The notes below the pieces were generated by a model. It did not search any database. It was not told the DNA's origin and was given only the letters and a program-made list of their open reading frames with translations. Shown piece by piece: positions 49,924 to 59,863 of a stretch of 64,000 nucleotides of DNA; position 1 is the stretch's first letter, and each line of letters starts with the position of its first letter. The stretch is from Deinococcus sp. GTDB taxonomy: Bacteria; Deinococcota; Deinococci; Deinococcales; Deinococcaceae. Made by a program: the position numbers and the translations under genes. The stretch lies in NCBI RefSeq assembly GCF_018260405.1, contig NZ_JAGLBG010000002.1, positions 23,492-87,491 of the forward strand, in the 5' to 3' direction.

Positions 49924-49968
49924 TTGTTAAAAATGATTCCTAATAAGCTTAGGAAGTCAGTCCTGACT
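49924..49968 (+). promoter_or_regulatory. Palindromic operator candidate upstream of the ankyrin gene
   Basis: TTCCTAATAAGCTTAGGAA at 49937-49955 has perfect 7-base arms, with a second palindrome AGTCAGTCCTGACT at 49955-49968. A TTGTTA (-35-like) box at 49924 lies just ahead. The location 60-90 bases before the gene fits an operator. Confidence 0.5.
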
Positions 49969-50026
49969 GACCCTCTGGTGCGCCCGGAGTTTTGTGGCTT
50001 ACGGCCCGGCCCAGGAAAGGAGACCC

Positions 50027-50584
50027 ATGTCTGAAACGCATACGACTGCCCCTGGGGGCGCAAGCGCCGGAAACGCGATTGATCCCGAAGTGCTCGAAAT
50101 TCTGCAATCGGCTTTTGCGGCAGCCCGCAGCGGTGACGCCGAGTATCTGGGCCAACTGCTTGGCAGAGGCCTACCCGCCAACCTGCGTAACGACAAAGGC
50201 GATAGCCTGATTATGCTAGCGAGCTATCATGGCCACCATGACGCAGTCCGGCGCCTTCTTCAGGCCGGGGCAGATACCGAGGTCGCCAATGACCAGCTAC
50301 AGACTCCTTTACAGGGGGCCGCCTTCAAGGGTGATCTCGAAATGGTCGAGCTGCTGGTCGCTGGCGGCGCAAGTATCGAGGGACGCAGCCCCAACGGACG
50401 CACGGCGCTGATGCTGGCCGCCATGTTCAACCGCACCGAGATTGTGCAGTGGTTGCTCGATCATGGCGCAGACCCCACTCTGCGTGACGCGAGCGGAGCG
50501 ACCGCCGCCGACGCCGCCAGAGTCATGGGTGCGCCCGACACGGCCCGTCAGCTCGAGCCGCTTGTATCACGGCCCCCTGAATAA
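50027..50584 (+). CDS. Ankyrin repeat protein
   Basis: ATG at 50027 follows AAAGGAG and gives 185 residues. At least three ankyrin repeats are visible: NDKGDSLIMLASYHGHHDAV, NDQLQTPLQGAAFKGDLEMV and SPNGRTALMLAAMFNRTEIV, each with the TPLxxAA-type helix. No signal peptide is present. It is probably a cytoplasmic binding partner; similar bacterial genes often sit beside catalases, but none is here. Confidence 0.92.
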   Translation: MSETHTTAPGGASAGNAIDPEVLEILQSAFAAARSGDAEYLGQLLGRGLPANLRNDKGDSLIMLASYHGHHDAVRRLLQAGADTEVANDQLQTPLQGAAFKGDLEMVELLVAGGASIEGRSPNGRTALMLAAMFNRTEIVQWLLDHGADPTLRDASGATAADAARVMGAPDTARQLEPLVSRPPE

Positions 50585-50610
50585 GGCCGTGCTCTGCATG
50601 GCCCAAGGCG

Positions 50611-50728
50611 GCGGGCACGTCGGAAAAACACCGCCGCCCCCTTCGTTCTACGTCCTGCTCTTTTTTTCACTCGTTCCACTCGCCAAAAAGATGGTCAAAA
50701 GAGCACCATCTTTTTGCAAAATGCTTTA
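50611..50728. repeat. SNR/MITE-like repeat, copy 7 (left end degenerate)
   Basis: Homology runs from GCGGGCACGTCGGAAAAACA to GCAAAATGCTTTA. The left ~20 bp no longer match, and the right end has CTTTA instead of CTCTA. Confidence 0.8.
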
Positions 50729-50743
50729 GTGCGGCATCAATAG

Positions 50744-52615
50744 TTACTTGAAATCGAATTCAACTGTCTGGGACGCATCATTGCCCGCGTAATCGAACAC
50801 TGTGAAGTCCAGCTCGAACTCACCACTCGGCAACTCCTTCTGCTTCGCCCTGAGTTTCGACAGATTCTCATCACTGATTTTCAGCACGGCCTTCTGCACC
50901 GCGAAGTCATATTTATCCGTCTTCGCGTTATACGTCCGCAGATAGAATTGCAGCTTGCCGCCCGCCTCCACATCAATTCCGATCGGTGATTCCCCGCTGT
51001 TGTCGAGTACGCCAGTAATCTCACCGTCTTCATTGAACTGAACCATCACGTCGAACGGGTCCTCTCCAGGGGCTGTGTACTGCGCGTAGGCCGTCAGGAA
51101 CTCATCGTCTGGTTCTGCGTGCTCCGCCGTGACGTATGTGCTCTGCACGCCATCGGTCATCGTCCACGCCTGGGGCTCCCAGTCGAACTCGTAGTCCCCG
51201 CCGACCAGACGCGTGTAGTACACGTCGCCGTAATCGAAGTACGCATCTGGCCCGTTCTTCCGGTACAGGCTGGCCATCACGGCGTACACGTCCGCCCCAG
51301 CGGCTGTAAATTCGAAGTGGGCACTGCCGTCCTTGTTGACGCGCGTCATGTCTGCGTTCTTGAGCTGGGGCGGCGTAGTGTCCGCCTTTACGGCTGCCGT
51401 CCACGCACGCTGAAGACCCAACCACCCGGTACCCGCGTTCATGGGCAGCGCCGCATACCGCTTCAGGGTACCGCCGTCCGGCACGGTGTTCTGATGAGTC
51501 GGGAAATACACCGATAGCGCCGACGCTGCCAGGCGCTTTTGCCCGACCGATTTGGCCACGATCAATTGCTTGATGGCTGCGGAAAGGGCCGCCGCCTGCC
51601 CCTTGAGCGTCGCGTCCGGGGTGTACTGCCCGACCCTGTCTGCAAAGTGACCCAGATCAACGTAGGGACGGGTGGTACCGGGGCGCCCATCGTCGCTGAA
51701 GTCGTACTGGATAGCCTCGCCCCGGGCGCGCCAGAGGTACCCGGCTGTCTGGGGCGAGGCAAACGCTTTAGTCAGGCTGGCCGCGAACGTGTTCAGGGCA
51801 GCCTGCGTGGCGGGCCAGCGACTCGTGTCGTACGCCGCGTGCACACCGTACAGCCGATCACTCGGGCTGGAGCGGTGCTGCGCTTCCCAGAACTTGACTT
51901 CCTGCGCGCCGAAGGTGGTCATGTTCTGCTCAGGCGTACGGTTGAGGGCCTGCAGGGTCGGCGCGTAGTTCCAGCCGTCCCCGTAGTCGATTTCCGCATC
52001 AGCGATGTACAGGCGGGTCAGGGGCGCGAACTGCGCGACGAGTTCTGCGCCGCCCATCAGGCAGGTATCGAAGGCCAGGAAGTCCAGTTTCTGGATCCCC
52101 AGGTTCTTCAGGGCCTGGCCCGTAGCGCGGCTGAATGCCTCGGGCGTGAGGGTGCCCGGCTGATCCTCGGAGACGCCGGGGCCGTGGGTGTCTCCGCCGA
52201 AGCCGCCGTCCCACTGTCCGCCGTGGTCCCACATGATCAGGCCGTGATGCGCGGACGGGTAAGCTTTGTAGGCCCAGGTGAGGAAGGACGAGACGTTCTG
52301 CGCGTCGTCACTGTTGAGTTCAGGAAGACGCTGGACGGAAACACGCTTGCCGTTCTCGATGACGCCACGCTCCACGCCGGGGCTGGCACCACCTTCGTCA
52401 TCGTTACGGTCGAGCTGATAGACCACGCGGACGTTCTTAAGCGGCCCGGCGGCGGCCATTTCTTCCAGGTCGGTCAGGGCGCTGGAGTCGAGGTTGTGAT
52501 CCGCGTCGAGGTAGACGGCGACCGTCCACGGAACCGGGGCCTGCTGCGCGGCGGCGGAGGTGAGGCTCAGGGCGGTGCTCAGCATCAGGAGGGAAACTGG
52601 TTTCATTCCTGTCAT
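50744..52615 (-). CDS. Secreted clostripain-like cysteine protease (C11)
   Basis: The 623-residue protein has a signal peptide (LLMLSTALSLTSAAAQQ) and the C11 pattern: WTVAVYLDADHNLDSSALTD, catalytic histidine in LIMWDHGGQWDGGFGGD, and catalytic cysteine in LAFDTCLMGGAELV. A long C-terminal region (about 380-623) is beta-rich and of unknown role. Such enzymes cleave after arginine or lysine and are usually self-processed. ATG at 52606 is an alternative start. It is transcribed alone. Confidence 0.88.
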   Translation of the reverse strand: MTGMKPVSLLMLSTALSLTSAAAQQAPVPWTVAVYLDADHNLDSSALTDLEEMAAAGPLKNVRVVYQLDRNDDEGGASPGVERGVIENGKRVSVQRLPELNSDDAQNVSSFLTWAYKAYPSAHHGLIMWDHGGQWDGGFGGDTHGPGVSEDQPGTLTPEAFSRATGQALKNLGIQKLDFLAFDTCLMGGAELVAQFAPLTRLYIADAEIDYGDGWNYAPTLQALNRTPEQNMTTFGAQEVKFWEAQHRSSPSDRLYGVHAAYDTSRWPATQAALNTFAASLTKAFASPQTAGYLWRARGEAIQYDFSDDGRPGTTRPYVDLGHFADRVGQYTPDATLKGQAAALSAAIKQLIVAKSVGQKRLAASALSVYFPTHQNTVPDGGTLKRYAALPMNAGTGWLGLQRAWTAAVKADTTPPQLKNADMTRVNKDGSAHFEFTAAGADVYAVMASLYRKNGPDAYFDYGDVYYTRLVGGDYEFDWEPQAWTMTDGVQSTYVTAEHAEPDDEFLTAYAQYTAPGEDPFDVMVQFNEDGEITGVLDNSGESPIGIDVEAGGKLQFYLRTYNAKTDKYDFAVQKAVLKISDENLSKLRAKQKELPSGEFELDFTVFDYAGNDASQTVEFDFK

Positions 52616-52676
52616 CCTATCGATTGACCGTTAAATGAGAAGAATTGTCCAGCAATAAGAGGAGCAGACTTAAAGC

Positions 52677-52776
52677 CTACCCAGAAAGTGCATGGATGGG
52701 AGCGACAGAAGCCAACTTGCGCCAGATAATGAGGCAGGCGGCCAGTTCGGCAAACCCCAGATAGAGCTGCTGCTAG
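52677..52776 (-). pseudogene. C-terminal remnant of an IS transposase
   Basis: On the minus strand a short frame reads LYLGFAELAACLIIWRKL and ends IHALSG before TAG, resembling the last residues of IS5/IS4-type transposases. An in-frame TAG lies just upstream, so only the tail survives. Confidence 0.4.
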
Positions 52777-52789
52777 TCTAACGAAAACA

Positions 52790-52820
52790 GCAAAAACCCG
52801 TGCAGCGCGTGCACGGGCTT
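52790..52820 (-). terminator. Terminator of tRNA-Met
   Basis: On the minus strand CCCGTGCA and TGCACGGG pair around CGCGC, followed by TTTTTGC, about 15 bases after the tRNA. Confidence 0.8.
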
Positions 52821-52832
52821 AATGCTGAAGCT

Positions 52833-52909
52833 TGGTGGCGACATCGAGACTTGAACTCGAGACCTCACGATTATGAGTCGTGCGCTCTAACCAGCTGAGC
52901 TACGTCGCC
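52833..52909 (-). tRNA. tRNA-Met (CAT)
   Basis: A cloverleaf is complete on the minus strand: GGCGACG/TGTCGCC acceptor (with one G-T pair), GCTC ... GAGC D arm, CACGA-CTCATAA-TCGTG anticodon arm and TCGAG-TTCAAGT-CTCGA T arm. CCA is encoded. Anticodon CAT and the acceptor suit elongator methionine; an isoleucine-2 tRNA cannot be excluded. Confidence 0.93.
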
Positions 52910-53034
52910 TAGTTCTCGGTGCTGCTTTGGCGTGGCAAACGCCCATGCACGGGCCAAACACTGAGTTCGGCGCTGAAAAAATGTAGCACCCCCTGGACGC
53001 GATATCAAGTGCAGGGAGCACACGGGGGTGTAAC

Positions 53035-53544
53035 TCAGAATTGCGGGATCGGGAAAGCGCGGTGACGCAGGGTTCGAAATGGAAGTGGATTCGTTTTAGA
53101 TGCGTTTCGTGCGCGTAGAGCCACCATTGCAGTTGCGCCTGGTCTTGACCAATGCTGTCCAGAACGCTTCAAACGATGCCCAATCACGCTTTTGTTTGCT
53201 CCTTCAATCTGTCCCGAGCCGATAGGCCAACCCTGCTCCCGGTATCTGACATAGTCCATTTGCCCTTTTCGTTCGAGTAGATAACGGGCTGCCGTGCAGC
53301 CCGCCTCAGACCAGTTCCGCCGTTTTTCTTCGGGTCGTAAGTGTGTCTGCAACCACTCTGCCCCATTGCATTCACCTCGTAACCACGCTCGGCGTTCGTC
53401 GGCTCGCAATGCTTCATTCCAACCAAGTTCCTGCATCACCGTATCCACATAACCTGCGGCGTGGTAGACATCTAGAACCACATTCGCCCCAATCAGACTC
53501 AGTGTTTGAGCCGCCCATGGTGCACCGTCCTGGCGGCCTGACAA
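53035..53544 (-). pseudogene. Truncated ISKra4-like transposase
   Basis: About 169 residues of the C-terminal half remain. The sequence has VVLDVYHAAGYVDTVMQELG, YVRYREQGWPIGSGQIEGAN and KRSGQHWSRPGATAMVALRA, typical of the ISKra4 group. The N-terminal half and the first catalytic acid are missing, as the frame begins just before DGAPW. It is a dead remnant near the tRNA. Confidence 0.78.
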
Positions 53545-53603
53545 ACCTTATGAGAAATCGTCCCCGATAGAGGACAATTTCTGCTTGCCAAACACTCTGG
53601 AGG

Positions 53604-53987
53604 TTATTTTTTGCGTTTGGCAGAAGGTTTTTTGGCTGGGCCGGGGCCAGCGGTGGTGCGCTCTTTGGCGTCGCGCATAAACGAGCGCAATTTGGCCTCA
53701 AACTGGGGGCTTTGCCGTCCGATGGCCCGGGGACGCGGGACTTCTTCTGGCTCTTCAAGCAGTTCCTTGATCGAAAGGTCGAGGCGGCCACGTTCATCGC
53801 GGCCCAGCACCTTCACTTCCACGGTATCGCCCTCATGGACGTGATCGTGGATGTTCCGGACAAACGAGTGGGCAATCTGCGAGATATGCACCAGCCCTGT
53901 TTCGCCGTTCTCGAACTGTATGAATGCGCCGAAATCTGTGACGCGGGTGATGCGGCCCTCCGCTACTGCACCGGAATCAAGCTGCAA
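53604..53987 (-). CDS. S1-domain RNA-binding protein
   Basis: The 127-residue protein starts at TTG 53987, preceded by AAGGAG. Residues about 4-75 are a single S1 domain (GRITRVTDFGAFIQFENGET, GLVHISQIAH, VKVLGRDERGRLDLSIKEL), and the C-terminus is a basic Lys/Arg tail. It resembles the small S1 proteins of the YugI/GSP13 type that bind ribosomes or mRNA under stress. Confidence 0.9.
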   Translation of the reverse strand: MQLDSGAVAEGRITRVTDFGAFIQFENGETGLVHISQIAHSFVRNIHDHVHEGDTVEVKVLGRDERGRLDLSIKELLEEPEEVPRPRAIGRQSPQFEAKLRSFMRDAKERTTAGPGPAKKPSAKRKK

Positions 53988-54119
53988 AGGTCTTCTCCTT
54001 CAAAGGCATGAGGCATAGCTTACACCATAACTGGGGCCGTGCGCATAACTCTCATTAACCTTCAGGTCATAGATGCCCCCGGCAGAAGTTCACAGACGGG
54101 TTTTTTCTACTGCCGGGCT

Positions 54120-54323
54120 TTAGGCACTGAGGGCCAGATCGAGGCCCAGAAAGCGCCATAACGCCCGGCGCGGAATACGCAGCCCGCTCGGGTGTTCGAC
54201 GGCGTGCAGGCGACCATCTTTGATCCAGCGGCGCACAGTGCGTTCGTGCGTGCTGGTGAAGGCGGCGACTTCGCTGACTTTAAGCAGCTTGGGCAGGTTT
54301 TGAAACTGGCCGTCTAATGTCAT
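54120..54323 (-). CDS. Small helix-turn-helix DNA-binding protein (excisionase-like)
   Basis: From ATG 54323 the product has 67 residues. LLKVSEVAAFTSTHERTVRRWIKDGRLHAVEHPSGLRIPR is an HTH_17/MerR-type domain: helix-turn-helix then a wing with basic residues. Such proteins include phage excisionases and small regulators. It is divergent from DUF554 and precedes the S1 gene. Confidence 0.82.
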   Translation of the reverse strand: MTLDGQFQNLPKLLKVSEVAAFTSTHERTVRRWIKDGRLHAVEHPSGLRIPRRALWRFLGLDLALSA

Positions 54324-54485
54324 TACAGACCCCCAAAAAGCACACGGGGCCACCAGTCGGCAGCCCCATACAGGATTTTAAGTTTTGCAACAGCGGCTGA
54401 GCGAAGGCGCACCACATCCACACCGCTTGGGGGTGTGTGAGAGGCAAGGCAGGTCATTCGCTTCAACTTGCTGGAAATGTAGCAT

Positions 54486-54529
54486 GTGAACTTTCAGCCC
54501 AACGTCAGACGTTTAGGGCTGAAGTTCAT
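54486..54529. other. Long hairpin upstream of the DUF554 gene
   Basis: TGAACTT-CAGCCC-AACGT pairs with ACGTT-GGGCTG-AAGTTCA: 18 base pairs with two small bulges around a 3-base loop. There is no T tail, so it is not a simple terminator. It sits 60 bases before the ATG. Confidence 0.6.
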
Positions 54530-54590
54530 GCTTGAGGGGGGAGAGCGTCAGGAGGTCTTTTGATCCTGCGCCGAGCTAAATTGAAAGGAT

Positions 54591-55364
54591 ATGGGTCTTC
54601 TGACGCAAGTTTCTGGCACTCTGATCAACGTCGTGGCCGTGCTTCTCGGTACGGCGCTGGGCCTGAGTTTCGGTAGCCGCCTGCCCGAGCGCACCCAGCG
54701 CAGCCTGCTGCAAACCCTGAGTCTGGTGACCCTGTTTATTGCCCTGGATATGGCCAGCAGCCTCAACAAGGTCGGCGGCGGGCACATTCCGGGGGTCATT
54801 CTGACGCTGCTAAGTCTGGCGCTGGGCGTGGTGGTCGGTGAGGCGCTGGGCATCGAGGAGGGCTTGACCCGCCTGGGCGATCAGCTTAAGCGCCGCTTCA
54901 AGGGAGGTGGACTATTCACCGAGGGCTTTGTGGCGGCCAGTCTGCTGTTCTGCATCGGGCCGATGACCGTGATCGGCGGTATTCAGAACGGTCTGACGGG
55001 CAATTCTTCTACTTACGTGCTCAAAAGTACACTTGACGGGATCGCGGCGCTGGCGCTAGCGGGGGCTTACGGCGTCGGCGTGGGCTTCAGCGCCCTCAGT
55101 GTGCTGATTATTCAGGGCGGCATCAGCCTGCTGGCCGGAGTATTTGCGGCCAAGCTGCTGGGTGGGGCCGACCCGGGCATCCTAAAAACCAATCCTTACG
55201 TGTTGCTGCTGACTGGGGCGGGCGGCATGATGATCGTGGGGATCAGCTGGAACCTTATGCTGGCGGGCCTGGGCATGGATGACAAACGGGTGCGCGTGGG
55301 CAGTATGCTTCCGGCGCTGTTTATCGCTCCGTTGGCGCTGTGGTTGGCGACCCGGCTGGGGTAG
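54591..55364 (+). CDS. DUF554-family membrane protein
   Basis: The 257-residue protein has about seven hydrophobic helices and typical family text: LINVVAVLLGTALGLSFGSRLPE, GGIQNGLTGNSSTYVLKSTLDGIAALALA and VLLLTGAGGMMIVGISWNL. The family is possibly a transporter but its substrate is unknown. AAAGGA lies directly before the ATG. It is transcribed alone. Confidence 0.88.
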   Translation: MGLLTQVSGTLINVVAVLLGTALGLSFGSRLPERTQRSLLQTLSLVTLFIALDMASSLNKVGGGHIPGVILTLLSLALGVVVGEALGIEEGLTRLGDQLKRRFKGGGLFTEGFVAASLLFCIGPMTVIGGIQNGLTGNSSTYVLKSTLDGIAALALAGAYGVGVGFSALSVLIIQGGISLLAGVFAAKLLGGADPGILKTNPYVLLLTGAGGMMIVGISWNLMLAGLGMDDKRVRVGSMLPALFIAPLALWLATRLG

Positions 55365-55717
55365 GCTCTGCTGCGGGCCACCTGCGCGGCGTACCACCGC
55401 TATAGGAAAGTTGAAGCCGGGGTCGGCTGCCACTGCCTGGAGCGGAGCAGGGCCGCCCAGCATCTGCACCTTCCAGCGCCTGCAACCATGATGAGCACAG
55501 TGGTCAGTGGCAAAAGCGCCAGGTTGCCTAGCAAAGACAGGGCCAGCGCCCAGTGAATTGAGCGTGGGCATGCGCTGCTGCCTGTACCAGTCCAGGAACA
55601 GTCTGATCCTAGGCTGGAGCCTGTCGGTTGGCTGTGGCGCTCGGTACAGTCAGCGTGAGCCAGACCAGCAAGAAGGCGGGAACCCTAAAGCCCCCGCCCC
55701 TGCGTTTCAATGCCGTA
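55365..55717. other. Gene-free stretch
   Basis: 353 bases between convergent DUF554 and leuA. I see no gene with convincing codon use or start, and no clear hairpin with a T tail. ATTGAGCG at 55557 is the only repeat motif. Confidence 0.4.
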
Positions 55718-57301
<1,584 letters not shown>

Positions 57302-57366
57302 GTTCGGCTCCTTGATGGTGCAGGTCTTAGGGCTGAAAAACAGAGGAAAACACAAATGAAGCGGCA

Positions 57367-57401
57367 AAGAAAAACCCCGGAGGCGTTGATTCCTCCGGGG
57401 G
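57367..57401 (-). terminator. Leucine attenuator terminator
   Basis: On the minus strand CCCCGGAGG and CCTCCGGGG form a 9-bp stem followed by TTTTTCTTT. The 5' arm CCGGAGG is also complementary to CCTCCGG inside the leader-peptide gene (57435-57441), giving a mutually exclusive antiterminator. Confidence 0.85.
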
Positions 57402-57426
57402 ATGAGCTACTGGCCTGTGTCGCCGT

Positions 57427-57474
57427 TCACTCCACCGGAGGAAGGCTAAGAAGAAGCAGGCCGAAACTTTGCAT
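57427..57474 (-). CDS. leuL: leuA leader peptide
   Basis: A 15-codon frame encodes MQSFGLLLLSLPPVE, with codons CTG CTT CTT CTT then AGC CTT. The regulatory Leu run precedes the CCTCCGG segment, which pairs with the terminator's 5' arm. A stalled ribosome would expose CCTCCGG and let the antiterminator form; finishing translation would mask it. The ATG is 6 bases after a TACACT -10 box, so the mRNA is probably leaderless. Confidence 0.82.
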   Translation of the reverse strand: MQSFGLLLLSLPPVE

Positions 57475-57480
57475 GTGCAG

Positions 57481-57510
57481 AGTGTAGGGGTAGTGGGGGG
57501 CCGTTGGCAA
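57481..57510 (-). promoter_or_regulatory. Promoter of the leu leader
   Basis: On the minus strand TTGCCA, an 18-bp spacer and TACACT, with the expected transcription start at or next to the leuL ATG. Confidence 0.75.
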
Positions 57511-57609
57511 GGGGTCACTTGTCAGCTCGCTGCACTTTCGCCTGCACTGAGGATGCAGAGATGAGCGGCGCTGTTCCAGAAGCCCCCGTTATGTTAAAGG
57601 CAACGCACG

Positions 57610-58035
57610 TTAGAATTCCGCTTGCGCCTTGCCGGGCAGCTTCGTATAGATTGCGGCGTCGCTCGGGTTGCTCGCGGCCCGCAGCTGCTGGACAGTGTCG
57701 GCGTCGGTGCCGTCGGTCACGTGGTCGAATTCCGGCCCGTTCAGGACGGTTTCGCGTACAGGCATGTCGTGTGACACCGCCCAGTGAACCAGTTCGGCCA
57801 GCGCCGTCTGCCCCGCCTCGCCAAAATGGGGGCCGAACGCGGCGGCGCTCAACTGGGCCGTGGCCTGCATTCCCCGACCAGTCATGAACAGGGCGGCGTA
57901 GCGAGCACCTTCGCGCTGGCCCTGGCGGTCGGTCAGCAAGATCAGGTGCGAGTCTTGCGGCAAAACCCCGTTCATCACGGCCTGCAAGGTTTCAAGCGGC
58001 GCACCGGACAGGCCCAGGGGTTCGGGGATTTGCAT
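57610..58035 (-). CDS. Unidentified 141-residue protein
   Basis: I do not recognise a family. It has SHLILLTDRQGQREGARYAAL and a helical segment GEAGQTALAELVHWAVSHDMP, with no signal peptide or membrane helix. The start at 58035 fits a TATGCT -10 box 7 bases ahead (leaderless); ATG 58047 is the other option. It is divergent from the S4-domain gene, which uses the same TATGCT-7-ATG spacing. Confidence 0.7.
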   Translation of the reverse strand: MQIPEPLGLSGAPLETLQAVMNGVLPQDSHLILLTDRQGQREGARYAALFMTGRGMQATAQLSAAAFGPHFGEAGQTALAELVHWAVSHDMPVRETVLNGPEFDHVTDGTDADTVQQLRAASNPSDAAIYTKLPGKAQAEF

Positions 58036-58138
58036 AGGCCCCAGCATAGTGCAGTGCAGGTCTAGCGGCAGGCCCAGGGTGCAGGGCGGGCACAGCCGCT
58101 ACTGTCCTGCGTGCTCCGGCTGCTTTATGCTGCCTGCC

Positions 58139-58840
58139 ATGAAGCAAAAGCTCTCCACACTGGTGGCTCAGGCCCGCGGAGGCCGCGTTGTGCGTACTCC
58201 GTTTCTCGACGGTGACGCCATCGACCGCCGCCTTCTTCAGGATCAGGAAATACACCACCGCATCGCCGGAGGCTTTCCCGATGCCCGGCGCGTGGTGCTC
58301 ACGCTGTATCCGGCTCATATTCCAGAGGTCGGTGCGGGTGTAGCGGTGCTGCGCCTGACCCCGCAGGAAGCGGCCCCCGCCTGGGACGCGCAGGATTTTG
58401 CCGTGCAACTGCGCCGTCTGGAGCTGCCCGAAGATCAGCTGGGCGACATTCGTGAAGACCGGGGCGGCGCCTTTCTGGTGGCGGCCACCGGCAAGAGCGC
58501 CGAGAAGATCGCCGCGCTGACCGAACTTGGCGGGCGCGAGGTCGAGGTCGAGGAAGTCGGAGAAACAGCAGGCAAGGGCAACAAATTGCGCGAGGTCGTG
58601 GTGCCCTCGATGCGCGTTGATGTGGTGGGCGCAAAAGGTTTCGGGGTCAGCCGGGCGTATTTTCAGCAGGGCATAGACGGCGGCAAGGTGCGTCTGAACG
58701 GTCAGCCTGCGCGTGCCAGCAGTGAGATCCGCGAGGGCGACAGTCTCAGCGCCGATGGCATGGGGCGCATCGATTTTCGGCGGGTGGTCAACGAGACGCG
58801 GCGGGGCAACTTCAAGGTTGAACTGGATGTTCACCGATGA
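58139..58840 (+). CDS. S4-domain RNA-binding protein (YlmH-like)
   Basis: From ATG 58139 the product has 233 residues. The C-terminal S4 domain (about 155-225) reads VSRAYFQQGIDGGKVRLNGQ and IREGDSLSADGMGR; the N-terminal region (TPFLDGDAIDRRLLQDQEIH) matches YlmH. YlmH relatives act in ribosome rescue or cell division. A TATGCT box lies 7 bases before the ATG. It overlaps the ZapE-like gene by ATGA. Confidence 0.88.
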   Translation: MKQKLSTLVAQARGGRVVRTPFLDGDAIDRRLLQDQEIHHRIAGGFPDARRVVLTLYPAHIPEVGAGVAVLRLTPQEAAPAWDAQDFAVQLRRLELPEDQLGDIREDRGGAFLVAATGKSAEKIAALTELGGREVEVEEVGETAGKGNKLREVVVPSMRVDVVGAKGFGVSRAYFQQGIDGGKVRLNGQPARASSEIREGDSLSADGMGRIDFRRVVNETRRGNFKVELDVHR

Positions 58841-59856
58841 TCGACCTGCTTCTGCGTAACCCCGATGTGCCGCCGGAAGAACTGACCGAGCACCTGACGC
58901 CCAGCGCCCGCTTTCAGAACGTGCGGTTTGAAAATTACCGCCCCAACCCCGAGTATCCCAGTCAGGCCGAGGCGCGGGATCGGCTAACTGAGTTCGTGCG
59001 TAGTGCCCACGCGCAGCCGGGCGGGTTCCGGCTGTTTCGCCGCGCCAAACCTGGCGGCAAGGGCATCTATCTGGACGGCGGCTTCGGCGTGGGCAAAACC
59101 CATCTGCTCGCCAGCACCTATTACGCGGCCCGGGAAAGTGGTCTGGGGCAAGTCGCCCTGATGAGTTTTCAGGACCTGATGTACCTGATCGGAGCGCTTG
59201 GTATGTCACGCGCCGTGAATACCTTTCGCGGTTACGCCCTGCTGCTGATCGACGAATTTGAGTTAGATGATCCCGGCAACACCCACATGGCGAACACCTT
59301 TTTGGAACAGCTGATGCCCGCCGGAACTAGTGTGGTGGCGACCAGCAACACCGAACCGGGGGCGCTGGGCGCGGGCCGCTTCAACGCCGCCGACTTTGCC
59401 CGCCAGATTCAGGGCATCGCCTCGCGCTTCGACGCCTGGCGCATTGACGGCCCCGATTACCGCCAGCGCGGAACCGAACCCGAAGAAACGCTCTCGCCCG
59501 GTGAATATGCCGAGTGGATGATGCGCCAAGACCCCATGACGACGGCGGTGGTCACGCACCGCGACCTGAACCGCCACCTGCTGGAAGTGCATCCCAGCCG
59601 CTTTGCCCGAATGCTGAGCGGAATCGACGCGCTGGCCGTCGAGGACCTGCAAGCCATGCCCGACCAGAACATGGCGCTGCGGTTCGTGCATTTTGTCGAC
59701 AAGCTCTATGACCTGGGACTGCCCGCTGCGTTTACGGGCGCACGCCTGTCGAGCCTTTACGACGACGGCTACCGCTCGGGCGCATTTGCCAAGAAGTACA
59801 GCCGTTCGCTGAGCCGCGTCTCGGAAATGCTGCACGAAGCCCGCCACCCGGCCTAG
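58837..59856 (+). CDS. zapE: ZapE/AFG1-like ATPase
   Basis: The 339-residue protein has Walker A DGGFGVGKTHLLASTYY, Walker B YALLLIDEFELDDPGNTHM, SVVATSNTEPGALGAGRF (sensor region) and FVHFVDKLYDLGLPAAFTGA. ZapE-type ATPases work with the division Z-ring or in protein quality control. It is coupled to the S4 protein upstream. Confidence 0.88.
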   Translation: MIDLLLRNPDVPPEELTEHLTPSARFQNVRFENYRPNPEYPSQAEARDRLTEFVRSAHAQPGGFRLFRRAKPGGKGIYLDGGFGVGKTHLLASTYYAARESGLGQVALMSFQDLMYLIGALGMSRAVNTFRGYALLLIDEFELDDPGNTHMANTFLEQLMPAGTSVVATSNTEPGALGAGRFNAADFARQIQGIASRFDAWRIDGPDYRQRGTEPEETLSPGEYAEWMMRQDPMTTAVVTHRDLNRHLLEVHPSRFARMLSGIDALAVEDLQAMPDQNMALRFVHFVDKLYDLGLPAAFTGARLSSLYDDGYRSGAFAKKYSRSLSRVSEMLHEARHPA

Positions 59857-59863
59857 CTCCAGC

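Noticed and set aside
54060..54125. Possible terminator CCCGGCAG ... CTGCCGGG
   Set aside because: The loop is long and no T run follows on the strand that would need it.
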